A stretch of 64,000 nucleotides of DNA, taken from NCBI GenBank assembly GCA_042095835.1, contig JBELML010000013.1, positions 1 through 64,000 of the forward strand, read 5' to 3'. Source of the DNA: DATFKA01 sp042095835 (GTDB lineage: Bacteria > Bacteroidota > Bacteroidia > Chitinophagales > Saprospiraceae). This document shows, in pieces, positions 44,723 through 53,796 of this stretch. Under the pieces are notes generated by a model. It was not told the origin of the DNA. It ran no database searches and saw nothing but the letters and a program-made list of their open reading frames with translations. Each line of letters opens with the position of its first letter. The stretch's first letter is position 1. The position numbers were made by a program, and so were the translations under genes.

Positions 44723-45565
44723 ATGAAAAATCGACTGTATTTCATCCTTTTTTTAGTGCCCGTTACACTTTTATTATTTCGCTGCGGAGGAGGAGGTTGT
44801 GTAATAGACTTAAGTGCTATTCAGTATGACCAATCGCTCTCGCTCTATCCAGCCATAGAACTACCACTGAACGTAGAAATAGAAAACCCTAGCGGTTGCT
44901 TTACAGACTACTTCTGGTCTAGTACAGCTGGTCGTATCGACCCTGATAATGGCACCTTATCTCCGACATTAATCACCGACTGCGATGCCAAATCGTATTC
45001 GATTACACTTGATGTCAAAGATCAGAATGGAAAAATCATTAAATCCAGAAGCCTGGAGATCAGTACCTCGAATTTAGAGAGCGTTGACGTAGCTACCGAG
45101 TATACCTCATCTGGTTATTTTGGCGATGCCTCAAAAGTCAAATTTGAGAAAGTCAATTATCAAGGAAAGGAAGCCGAAAAATTCGACTTTGACCCAAACG
45201 GCAACCAAGGCTTTGCTGGAGTATACTACCAATATCCGTCTGACAACTGGGGAGATTATCCAGGGAAAGACCTTTCAGGCTATAATAAAGTGCGCTTTGA
45301 AGCTTGTTCGCCAGATGCAGCTGTTGTCAATTTTATTGCCGGAGGTGTAGCCGATGGCACCAAGGAATATAAAGATTCTTTTAAAGGCGTGACCGGCTTT
45401 AAAAACCTCACTAGCGAATGGCAAAGCTTTGAAATCAATCTAAAGAAAAGAGACCTTTCTAGTGTATTAGGAGGTTTTGCTTGGGTGGCCAATAGAGATT
45501 ACAACGCAGCTTCTGTAGAATTCTACATCGCTAACATTGAGTACATCCGCGAGAACTGTAATTAA
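44723..45565 (+). CDS. Lipoprotein with galactose-binding-like domain
   Basis: The protein (280 residues) has a lipoprotein signal (LLLFRCGGG). An Ig/PKD-like first half includes SLDVKDQNGKIIKS near 105. The second half (about 125-275) has the jelly-roll pattern of carbohydrate-binding modules (DLSGYNKVRFEACS, then a SVEFYIANIEYI end strand). It probably binds a glycan at the surface. It follows the glucosidase gene in the same direction and ends at the base next to the stop of the convergent gene. Confidence 0.62.
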   Translation: MKNRLYFILFLVPVTLLLFRCGGGGCVIDLSAIQYDQSLSLYPAIELPLNVEIENPSGCFTDYFWSSTAGRIDPDNGTLSPTLITDCDAKSYSITLDVKDQNGKIIKSRSLEISTSNLESVDVATEYTSSGYFGDASKVKFEKVNYQGKEAEKFDFDPNGNQGFAGVYYQYPSDNWGDYPGKDLSGYNKVRFEACSPDAAVVNFIAGGVADGTKEYKDSFKGVTGFKNLTSEWQSFEINLKKRDLSSVLGGFAWVANRDYNAASVEFYIANIEYIRENCN

Positions 45566-46222
45566 TCACGTTCTATCATATTTTTGACCATCGCTCTTGA
45601 GAATCGTTCGGGGAGCGATGGTTCCTCTTACCGACGAAAGCGGGTAAATGATACTATCTTGCCCTACGATTGTCCCTGGAAATAAGACACTATTACACCC
45701 AACTTCTACGCCATCTGCCAGCAAGGCACCAAATTTATTGGTCCCACTCGCTATACGTTGGCCATCTACCCGTACGTATATTTCATCTCCTGTAGATTTG
45801 TAGTTAGATACAATCGCACCTGCTCCTAGATGCGCTTTATATCCTAAGATGGAATCACCTACATAATTGAAATGAGGAACTTGTACACCATCAAATAAAA
45901 TAGCATTCTTCACCTCTGTAGCATTACCAATCACTACATCATCGCCACATAGTACTTGAGGCCGTACAAAAGCATTGTGGCGAACTTGACAATTAGCGCC
46001 AATAATACAAGGCCCTTGGATTAGGGCGGTCCTTTCGATAGAAGTACCTGGACCTACCCAAACTTGTGGAGCAATCTCCTGATAATCCGCTGGTAAATGC
46101 GGTATAATAGCTTGAATATAGGCAGCTATTTTAGGAATAGCCTGCCATAGTTGTATTTCTTCTTTTAAAAAGTCCGCAGCTCTAGACGCTTCTATTTGAT
46201 CGAAAAAATCAATAGCTCTCAT
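45566..46222 (-). CDS. Left-handed beta-helix (GlmU C-terminal-like) protein
   Basis: The protein (218 residues) consists of a short helical start and hexapeptide-repeat turns (ALIQGPCIIGANCQV, VVIGNATEV, AHLGAGAIVSNYKS) forming a left-handed beta-helix. It resembles the acetyltransferase half of GlmU or the sugar-nucleotide transferases of Bacteroidota. The nucleotidyltransferase half is absent, so it may be an acyltransferase or a structural homologue. Its ATG shares a base with the stop of the phosphate transporter gene (TAATG), implying coupling. Confidence 0.72.
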   Translation of the reverse strand: MRAIDFFDQIEASRAADFLKEEIQLWQAIPKIAAYIQAIIPHLPADYQEIAPQVWVGPGTSIERTALIQGPCIIGANCQVRHNAFVRPQVLCGDDVVIGNATEVKNAILFDGVQVPHFNYVGDSILGYKAHLGAGAIVSNYKSTGDEIYVRVDGQRIASGTNKFGALLADGVEVGCNSVLFPGTIVGQDSIIYPLSSVRGTIAPRTILKSDGQKYDRT

Positions 46223-48489
46223 TAGCTTTCAATACTATTCACCAAGATCCAGGGATCTTCTGGTGTCAGGTTATTATCCACACTATAATAGAGCTTAACA
46301 AATGAAGCCGAACCTGCAATAAGGTCCTTGGTTTCTAAAAGAATACTGAAGAAGAGTATACTATTTCTAGCGCTGTACCCTTTTTCTTTGATCCCGGTAG
46401 CTTGAGTAGCTAGCAGGTTATCAATACTATTAAATATCGGTTGCCTTTGACTTAATAAATTCTGGTAGTTGGTATAGTTGCGGCTGCGAATCATCTCCGC
46501 GCAGGCAGCCAAGAAGCTATTCACCTCTTCTGCAATTTGCTTTAAGTGACTAATCTGTTTGTTTTCGAGTGGCATCAATACATCCGCTACGTGTCCCTCA
46601 ATGGATTTTGTAATCAATTCCGCAGATTGGATGATGTCTTGTTCCAAATCATAGGCGAGTAGATAAGATCGACTGCCTTCTGCGTACTCCTCAGAGATAC
46701 GCCGTATGCTTCCGTGGAAAGTGTATTTAAACTCCTCATTAGACCGGCTAAGGTCATCCATTGCGGTTTTTACCTTCTTGAGTTGCTTGCGGTCTTCACT
46801 AGCTAGACCTTCAATACTCGACCAATAAGCTGTTCTAATTGAATCTATGCTATCCGCTACGCTTTGCGAAGTATCATCAATAATACTTTTGGCAGTGACT
46901 TGATCTATTTTTTGATGAGCCGTCTCTAGGCCTACTTTTTGTTTTTCTCTACGACGATGAAGAAGGAAGGTATTGGTAATAAAGAAAATAGCAAACAAGA
47001 CCAAAATAACGATGGCAACACCACCAAAAGTAGAGATCAACCAAGCAAATAATGCAGATGCACTAAAGGCAATGAATGCCGTCATAAACCATCCGCCAAT
47101 TACATTCAATACCCCTGCTACCCGATAAACTGCTGAATCACGCCCCCAAGCACGATCTGCCAAAGAAGTACCCATCGCAACCATAAAAGAAACATAAGTG
47201 GTAGATAAAGGCAACTTCAAAGAGGTCGCAATAGCAATCAAAATACTAGCAACGGTGAGGTTGACCGAAGCACGAACGAGGTCAAAAGCAGGAGGGTCTA
47301 TCTCTCTGACATTGCGTGGACTGAAAGCCTGGCTAATCCGCGTGTTCATCCCTTCGGATAGCATACCTTGTGAACCAGCGGAGACAGAAGTCATGAACCG
47401 AACGATGCCTCTAGCAAGAACATTAGATTTAAAACGCTCTAAACCTTCTGATTGGCGACCTAAATTCACCTCTGTTTCGGTCACTGATCTTGCCTTTCTA
47501 GACAACCATAAAGTCAATGCCATAATCAGCCCAGCGGCTAATAATATATAGGTTGGCGCTTTAAATTTACCAGTCAGCACCTCCATTGTAAATTCTGTAG
47601 CTGCGCTTCCATCCGCTACCCAGGCATTGTAGGACTGAAAACCAGCGAGCGGTACACCTACAAAGTTGACCAAATCATTGCCGGCAAAGGCCATTGCTAA
47701 AGCAAAAGTCCCAGTCAATACCACTATCCTGAGAATATTGACTTTCATTCTATCCAACACAAAGGAAAGGATCGTTGTAATCCCAAAAGTAAGGAGTAGT
47801 AATAGCAGCCGATTATCCTGTGTCCATGTTTTAAAGGAATCGCTTACAAACGAAGCTCCTTTTAGACCTTTGATCAATAAGAAGTATGAAATAGCTGCCA
47901 ACGCAATCCCTGACCAGATAATCCCTACACTACGCATCTTTTTCTCATAATTAAAGGTAAAAAGGAGGCGTGTAAGGTATTGTATAATAGCACCTACGGT
48001 AAAGGCGACCCCCACCGAAAGGAAGATACCAGCAATAATTTTAAACGCACTATCCGAATTGATATAGGTAGAAATGGCGGCTAAACCCTCCCCATTCGCC
48101 ATCACTTTGATAGCGGCGACCGCTACCGCTGCTCCCAACAATTCAAACACAATAGAAACCGTAGTAGAAGTAGGTAAACCGAAGGTATTAAACAGATCGA
48201 GTAGGATAATATCAGTGAGCATCACCGCCAAAAAGATGACCATGACTTCGGCGAAGACGAAATATTCCGGATTGAAGATCCCCTTCCTGGCTACTTCCAT
48301 TAGACCACTAGCGAAGGTAGCCCCTACGATGATACCAATACTGGCAATGATCATAATGACTCTACGACTCGCTACACGAGAGCCGATGGCAGAGTTGAGA
48401 AAGTTTACGGCATCATTTCCTACACCAACAATTAAATCTGAAGCTGCAAGAATCACCAAGAGAATAACAACAATTAAATAAAATTCCAT
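46222..48489 (-). CDS. PiT-family inorganic phosphate transporter with C-terminal PhoU-like region
   Basis: The protein (755 residues) has two copies of the PiT signature, GVGNDAVNFLNSAIGS (near 22-37) and FAGNDLVNFVGVPLAG (near 268), in about ten to twelve membrane helices. A cytoplasmic C-terminal region of about 220 residues follows, with a helical pattern like PhoU/DUF47 proteins. PiT carriers import phosphate with protons or sodium. The regulator is normally a separate gene, so this looks like a transporter-regulator fusion. A palindromic element lies 35 bases before its start. Confidence 0.87.
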   Translation of the reverse strand: MEFYLIVVILLVILAASDLIVGVGNDAVNFLNSAIGSRVASRRVIMIIASIGIIVGATFASGLMEVARKGIFNPEYFVFAEVMVIFLAVMLTDIILLDLFNTFGLPTSTTVSIVFELLGAAVAVAAIKVMANGEGLAAISTYINSDSAFKIIAGIFLSVGVAFTVGAIIQYLTRLLFTFNYEKKMRSVGIIWSGIALAAISYFLLIKGLKGASFVSDSFKTWTQDNRLLLLLLTFGITTILSFVLDRMKVNILRIVVLTGTFALAMAFAGNDLVNFVGVPLAGFQSYNAWVADGSAATEFTMEVLTGKFKAPTYILLAAGLIMALTLWLSRKARSVTETEVNLGRQSEGLERFKSNVLARGIVRFMTSVSAGSQGMLSEGMNTRISQAFSPRNVREIDPPAFDLVRASVNLTVASILIAIATSLKLPLSTTYVSFMVAMGTSLADRAWGRDSAVYRVAGVLNVIGGWFMTAFIAFSASALFAWLISTFGGVAIVILVLFAIFFITNTFLLHRRREKQKVGLETAHQKIDQVTAKSIIDDTSQSVADSIDSIRTAYWSSIEGLASEDRKQLKKVKTAMDDLSRSNEEFKYTFHGSIRRISEEYAEGSRSYLLAYDLEQDIIQSAELITKSIEGHVADVLMPLENKQISHLKQIAEEVNSFLAACAEMIRSRNYTNYQNLLSQRQPIFNSIDNLLATQATGIKEKGYSARNSILFFSILLETKDLIAGSASFVKLYYSVDNNLTPEDPWILVNSIES

Positions 48490-48524
48490 TAGGAAGTTAG
48501 TTGATTATAGGAATTTCCTTTTGA

Positions 48525-48682
48525 GTAACGGACAAAGAATAAGTCCCGCATTTTGATCGAGAAAATTTTGTACCAAGACAAGGCAAAAAACGTAGGCAAT
48601 GCAGGGCATTGATGAGGCTTTTTAACGAAGTATTGGAGCAAAAGATTCCATCAAAATCGGTAAGTTGTTTTTTGGCTGTTAC
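48525..48682. repeat. Palindromic repeat element, full copy
   Basis: This 158-bp element starts GTAACGGACAAAG and ends GGCTGTTAC, same length and about 96% identical (my hand count) to 15380..15537. The outer arms are imperfect inverted repeats, and the inner core GGCAAAAAACG/CTTTTTAACG is intact. TGA precedes and follows it, which might be a 3-base duplication. The following 170 bases to the next element show nothing recognisable. Confidence 0.8.
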
Positions 48683-48851
48683 TGAAACAAGGTTTTCAGG
48701 TAGCACACTAAAGAGTGCAATCTAACTAGTGATTATAAACTAAAAGTTAAATCAGAAGCAAAATACAAGATCATCTTAAAAATAGCTGCATTCCTCCTAG
48801 TTTTTGAATAGTTTGGTGAAAATCTTTTACCAAACTTATCTTTTATACCGT

Positions 48852-49011
48852 GAAGTTGTCTAAGGTTTTCTGTTGCAGGCGAGAAAACAGTATTTTGAGG
48901 CTAATCGAGGCAAAAAACGCAAGCTATGCATCGCATAGATGAGGCTTTTTAACGAAGAGTAGCCTTAAAAGATGTTTTTGATAGCCCAACAAGGAAACTT
49001 TAAACAGCTTC
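48852..49011. repeat. Palindromic repeat element, second subfamily
   Basis: This 160-bp element has the shared inner core (GAGGCAAAAAACGC near 48917, GAGGCTTTTTAACG near 48941) around a perfect CTATGCATCGCATAG palindrome. Its outer arms are different: GAAGTTGTCTAAGGTTTTC at the left and an imperfect inverse ending AACAGCTTC at the right. It ends 19 bases before the pgeF start, so it occupies that gene's promoter or leader. Confidence 0.75.
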
Positions 49012-49030
49012 CGTATAACTCAGCTCAACA

Positions 49031-49792
49031 ATGAATCTGTCAGCTTATCAAAAAAGGTATATTCTCCCTAGTATTTTTCAGGCTTTTCCGACAGTGATTG
49101 CTGCGCAAAGTACGCGCCTAGGCGGTGTAAGTGCTGCTCCATATACCAGCCTAAACCTGGGACTACATACCAATGATCAGCTACAAAGTGTTCAACAGAA
49201 TAGAGCGCTATTTTTCTCAGATTTAGGTTTTACAGAAGCCGCAACTGCTGGTGGTTTTCAGGTTCATCAAGACCAGATCAAGATAGTAGATAAGCCTGGA
49301 CAAGTCACTGGCTATGATGCCTTCATTACCCAACAAAAAGGCATTTTGCTTTCTGTGACCATTGCCGACTGTACCCCAATACTTCTTTATGATCCTACCC
49401 AAAAAGTTATTGCTGCTATCCATGCGGGTTGGAAAGGGACTAGAGATCATATTGTAGATAAAACCTTACAAAAGATGATCCACACTTTTGGTACGATGGC
49501 GAGCGACTGCTACGCCTATATTGGTGCCTGCATCGATGAATGTACATTTGAGGTAGATGCCGATGTGGCCGATCATTTCGCTACGGATTATAAAAGGTGG
49601 GACGCTAAGCTCAATAAATATTTTGTTGACCTCAAACAAGCCAATAAGGATCAGCTTCTCCTCCACGGCATCCCCGCAGGGCAAATCGAAATCAGCCCCT
49701 ATTCTACCGTAAGCCATAATCAATACTTTTTTTCTCATCGCAAAGAGCAGGGTCAAACGGGTAGAATGTTAGCAGTGATTGGGATAAAATAA
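49031..49792 (+). CDS. pgeF: Peptidoglycan editing factor PgeF (YfiH/laccase-domain family)
   Basis: The protein (253 residues, normal length) has the three YfiH metal ligands: His79 (FQVHQ), Cys114 (IADCTP) and His131 (HAGWKGT), followed by GACIDECTFEV and SHNQYFFSHR near the end. PgeF hydrolyses wrongly incorporated amino acids in peptidoglycan precursors; related proteins act on purine nucleosides. No signal peptide is present. It is followed by a strong terminator at 49915 and preceded by a palindromic element. Confidence 0.92.
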   Translation: MNLSAYQKRYILPSIFQAFPTVIAAQSTRLGGVSAAPYTSLNLGLHTNDQLQSVQQNRALFFSDLGFTEAATAGGFQVHQDQIKIVDKPGQVTGYDAFITQQKGILLSVTIADCTPILLYDPTQKVIAAIHAGWKGTRDHIVDKTLQKMIHTFGTMASDCYAYIGACIDECTFEVDADVADHFATDYKRWDAKLNKYFVDLKQANKDQLLLHGIPAGQIEISPYSTVSHNQYFFSHRKEQGQTGRMLAVIGIK

Positions 49793-49914
49793 ACCCATAT
49801 TCTAAATTTCTCCACTTTTTTGCAACCAAAACAATACCTCTCCGTAAATTCTATTTGATTAAGTACAAGTAGACTAAACCACTTGTTCAAAGATTACAAA
49901 AATGCTTTTTTCAG

Positions 49915-49977
49915 CGGGTGAGCAAATCAAAGATCAACTTTCGGGGGGACGTTCGATCTTTTGCTCACCGTTTTTTT
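49915..49977 (+). terminator. Strong intrinsic terminator of pgeF
   Basis: CGGGTGAGCAAA and TTTGCTCACCG-type arms pair (with further AGATC/GATCT pairs inside) and are followed by TTTTTTT at 49971..49977. The loop includes a GGGGGG run. It lies 122 bases after pgeF. Confidence 0.85.
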
Positions 49978-49989
49978 ATACAGAAATTT

Positions 49990-50031
49990 AATAAAAATGC
50001 ACTTCGGTCATGACCGAAGTGCATTTTTATT
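49990..50031. terminator. 42-bp perfect palindrome, bidirectional terminator
   Basis: Bases 49990..50031 equal their own reverse complement, with a GC-rich CACTTCGGTCA inner arm and AATAAAAA/TTTTTATT ends that give a U-tract on both strands. It lies 38 bases beyond the stop of the minus-strand cohesin gene and just after the pgeF terminator, so it can stop transcription both ways. Confidence 0.75.
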
Positions 50032-50068
50032 TGAGCCTCTTACCCGCTAGGAAAGACAAGCCTAACGA

Positions 50069-53000
50069 TTACTTCACAAACTTTTTAGTCGCTACACCTT
50101 GATCTGTAATCACCTGCAACCAATACATACCTGGTACCAAATCAGATACATCCAATACAGATTGATTGGCAGGAATTCTGCGGATCAAGCTACCATCGGT
50201 ACCCAAAATCTGATAAGATGATATATCGAGCGACTGCGCTTTGATCCATAATCTTGAGGCTACCGGATTAGGATACAAATCAATTTGTTGAGCCAAGGCA
50301 GGATTATTCCTTACACTTGTGACCGTTTGTACCACAGCGCCGGTCATTGGAGTTAAGGCAGCGAGTTCGTTTTCGTCGGCATCAATCACTTTTACTTGCT
50401 CGATTTGAAAATTAGCTAAACTCAAAATAGTATTATTGATCATAAACTGAACACTGGCCAGTTCTCCAAATCCTGAAATATTCTGCCCATCAATTTTTGA
50501 GATCGCAACGTGGATTAAGTTGTTCTCCATATCCACTCGACTTACTGCGATTGGAGCTGTTGTGGTATTGAACCAACTATTATCAAAACTCACATTAATC
50601 GTAGAACCATCAATGATATCGCTATCGTATCTCAAACTAAAAGCCAAGCCATACACCTCTGTAGCTGGAGCACTATCTTCTCCAAAAATAATAGGGAAAG
50701 ACTGGACCTGCTCCGTAAATAAAGTATCCACATCTAAATACAAGGGTACATTTCCACTTAGGCTGCCAAGCGATCTTCCGCCTAGAATATCTAGGTTGAA
50801 GTTTTGATTAATGGCTTCTATATCACTGCTATCGATTTGGCCATCGCCATTACAATCAATATTTTTTAAATCAATTGATGATTTTGGAGTAGCCCTTAAC
50901 CAGGAGTAAGCAAAAGCATCTTGATCTATCCTCTGTGCCCTACGATCGGGGCCATCGGCTCCATGTGCCAAACCAATATTTAAGAGGTCAAAATGGTTGA
51001 CTCGACCGTTGTTATCTGCATCGCCTGGTACGACTAGCGTAGCTGCGTTAGCTACGGTTATTGATCCATGCATTGGGCGTACTAAAGAAATAGATCCATC
51101 ACCATTGGTAGCTACCTCATTCACAGAATATAGAAATGGACTTACGCCCTCGAAACTCGAACTGGCTTTGAAAAAGATCTTTGCCACCATCGCTGAATCG
51201 CCACTTGGGCTTCCTCCTTCTTGAAAAAAGAAAGCTTCGTAGGTACCATCAAAAATATTGCGATCCACCATAGTATCTCCACTGGATAAGAAAAACTGAA
51301 TAGAGTCCGCCTCCAGTAAACATGGATCCCAATCGATCGTATAAACGATACGCTCCAAACCTTGATGGTTTCCGATATAAATAGGATACTCGAAGCTTGC
51401 TCCTGGCTCAATAATCAAGTGCTCAGAACCAAAAACAGGCGTTTCTTCGCCTCCACATCCATAAGCATCAACGGGCTCGGAAAGTTGACGAGAAAACCGA
51501 TTCCCTAGTGCATCAATGACTCCAATAAATAGATTTGGAAGATTAGCCAAAGGTTGGCTACTACGATAGTAACTGGTGTCTGAAAAACCATTACCCCAAT
51601 TGAAAATATAGGGCGGTGTAGACAGGTTGCCTAATACCTCATTATAAAGGGTAGCATCCAACTCACCCGTTTCCTCATTTTCTTCACAAACAACATACTG
51701 TCTTACATTTAATTCTGGTGCTTCTCCCTGTAAAGCGCAATCGGTAAACAAATTTCTTATGGTGTCTGTACAACCAGCAGCATCTGAGATATATAAATCC
51801 AAGGTTTGTCTAGAAAAAATCTCTGTAGATATTTCTGATCCACCCATCATAGTCGTTCCATCACTCCAAGTATAGCTAATCGGTGCGGTATATCCACTCA
51901 CCTCTATATCATAGCGGGTACCTAAATAACAGTTTCCTTCAATGATACAGTCTACATTTACAGATACCGTTCCCGATGTGGGGTCTCCAATTTCCTCTTG
52001 GTCAAAAATGACAACTTGTGTACATCCCGACTCCGTTTCGGTAACCGTCACAGCATAGGTTCCGCCTTGCATAATGGAGATAGCTGAGGTGGTTTCTGCC
52101 GTATTCCAATCAAATGCGTAAACCTTATCATCTGTTGTTTCAATACTGAGCAAGGTATTTCCTTGGTCACAGCCCTGAAACTCGATCACTTTATTAATCG
52201 AAAAGTCACCTTCTTCTTGAAGAATCTCAAAACTCCATTCAATCGTACAGCCTTGCTCATCTATGATAGATAAAAAATAAGTACCTGGAGCATTAACGAT
52301 ACGTACTGAGTCGCTTGGACCTTCGATCCAACTATATGTCAATCCAGCAATATCTCCTTGATAGACAACCCCAATTTCTACAGAATCCAGCCCGCAAGAT
52401 AAATCTGCTTGGATCAATTGAAAGTCAGACGATAATAATCCCTCGTTAGCGCGTACAATTTGGAAAGTTGTTATTTCAGAGCAAAAATCCTCGGTCACAG
52501 TAAGCGTATAAGTACCTGGCTCGGAAGCCGTGATCGTAGAACTTGTACTCCCGTCACTCCATAAAAAAGAAGCCGTTTCTGGTTTATTTTCATTGGATTG
52601 ACCAAGAATAATGGCATCACCGATACAAAGGATGGTATCCAAAACGGTGAACTCCTCAATTGGATCACTTGGTCTTAATTGTACCGTAAATGCATCAAAA
52701 CAATCATTACTCGTAGAGTTGATCGTCACACTATAATCTCCCGCAGCTAAACTATCAGCAACATTGGAGCCATCACCGACCCAAGTGTACAGAAAGTCAT
52801 CAATATTCCCATCAGACGGAATCAAAGTAATACTACCATTTGCAGCGTCACAGCTGGGTGGTGTTCGTAGTATCTGAAAGGCTGGAAAAGGTAGGCCATC
52901 TTCGTTCCCCATAAAGTCTACCCAAAAAGTACCTGTAATCGTATTACCTTCTTGATCTGTAACTTCTAAGGTATATAGCCCCTCGTTAGGGAAATTAGTG

Positions 53001-53665
53001 AGCGAAGCAGTATTCGTAAAAAACACGCCTTCTCCTCGCCAAGCATAGTCATAAGGTGCTACTCCTCCACTAACATTAGGATTGATGACAGCCTCAAAGC
53101 TTCCGCAGGCAAGATCAAAATTAATAAGCGGATCAATTGATAAAGCATTATTGTCATCTTCGACAATGATACCTCCGGGAGTGAAGTTGGCAATTCCTAG
53201 AGGCTCCGCAAACACCCTGTCGTCAACAATCACTTCAGGAGCAATAAAATCTGCATCGAAGCCAACATAATAATAACCGCCGCTGGCAGTAGCCTTGATA
53301 ACCAGGCAAAGCTCAAATAAAATAGCCCCATCCTCTAAGCTTAGGCCATCAGGAAAAGTACCGGTTATCCAGGAGACCTTAAGGTCTCCATTTTCTACAT
53401 TGGTTCTACCAAAGTCAGATTCGCTAAGGTTGGACAAAGATTGGTTGAGATCAAGACTTTCATAAGTGAGTGCGCTGGTGTCCCAGCGAATGCCAAAACC
53501 TATACCTTGAACATCTCTAAAATTGGACGCTGTAATGGGTACACAGATGGTATCACCGGGCTGGCCGATCTGGTTCTCGACTTGAAAATTGACAATTGGC
53601 TTTTGTTGAGCGAAGGTGGTCATACTGCTGAGGAGCAGTAGCAAAAAACATACGGTTAATCGCAT
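50069..53665 (-). CDS. Large surface protein with cohesin-like, dockerin-like and T9SS domains
   Basis: The protein (1198 residues) has a signal peptide (ending TTFAQQ) and a cohesin-like beta domain (about 22-165; GQPGDTICVPITASNF). A series of Cys-containing Ig/SprB-like modules spans about 185-740, and a second cohesin-like region lies at about 745-870. Next comes a dockerin-like stretch with calcium-loop sequences (DADNNGRVNHFDLLNIG near 885 and DCNGDGQIDSSDIEAIN near 930), another cohesin-like domain (about 960-1090) and a type A T9SS sorting domain. It is probably a cell-surface adhesin; the pairing of cohesin and dockerin in one chain suggests self-association. Confidence 0.78.
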   Translation of the reverse strand: MRLTVCFLLLLLSSMTTFAQQKPIVNFQVENQIGQPGDTICVPITASNFRDVQGIGFGIRWDTSALTYESLDLNQSLSNLSESDFGRTNVENGDLKVSWITGTFPDGLSLEDGAILFELCLVIKATASGGYYYVGFDADFIAPEVIVDDRVFAEPLGIANFTPGGIIVEDDNNALSIDPLINFDLACGSFEAVINPNVSGGVAPYDYAWRGEGVFFTNTASLTNFPNEGLYTLEVTDQEGNTITGTFWVDFMGNEDGLPFPAFQILRTPPSCDAANGSITLIPSDGNIDDFLYTWVGDGSNVADSLAAGDYSVTINSTSNDCFDAFTVQLRPSDPIEEFTVLDTILCIGDAIILGQSNENKPETASFLWSDGSTSSTITASEPGTYTLTVTEDFCSEITTFQIVRANEGLLSSDFQLIQADLSCGLDSVEIGVVYQGDIAGLTYSWIEGPSDSVRIVNAPGTYFLSIIDEQGCTIEWSFEILQEEGDFSINKVIEFQGCDQGNTLLSIETTDDKVYAFDWNTAETTSAISIMQGGTYAVTVTETESGCTQVVIFDQEEIGDPTSGTVSVNVDCIIEGNCYLGTRYDIEVSGYTAPISYTWSDGTTMMGGSEISTEIFSRQTLDLYISDAAGCTDTIRNLFTDCALQGEAPELNVRQYVVCEENEETGELDATLYNEVLGNLSTPPYIFNWGNGFSDTSYYRSSQPLANLPNLFIGVIDALGNRFSRQLSEPVDAYGCGGEETPVFGSEHLIIEPGASFEYPIYIGNHQGLERIVYTIDWDPCLLEADSIQFFLSSGDTMVDRNIFDGTYEAFFFQEGGSPSGDSAMVAKIFFKASSSFEGVSPFLYSVNEVATNGDGSISLVRPMHGSITVANAATLVVPGDADNNGRVNHFDLLNIGLAHGADGPDRRAQRIDQDAFAYSWLRATPKSSIDLKNIDCNGDGQIDSSDIEAINQNFNLDILGGRSLGSLSGNVPLYLDVDTLFTEQVQSFPIIFGEDSAPATEVYGLAFSLRYDSDIIDGSTINVSFDNSWFNTTTAPIAVSRVDMENNLIHVAISKIDGQNISGFGELASVQFMINNTILSLANFQIEQVKVIDADENELAALTPMTGAVVQTVTSVRNNPALAQQIDLYPNPVASRLWIKAQSLDISSYQILGTDGSLIRRIPANQSVLDVSDLVPGMYWLQVITDQGVATKKFVK

Positions 53666-53796
53666 AAGTATGGGATCAGAATTGGGATTAATAAATAGAT
53701 TCTCAAAAGAGAAATAAATATACTAAGCTTCCCGCTACTATTCCCAATCTGCGTAGAGTAGAGTTCCAAAACTTAACAAATATCTAATATATGACC

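Noticed and set aside
50069..53665. Scaffoldin of a cellulosome
   Set aside because: There are no carbohydrate-active enzymes with dockerins or binding modules nearby, and the protein carries a T9SS sorting domain.
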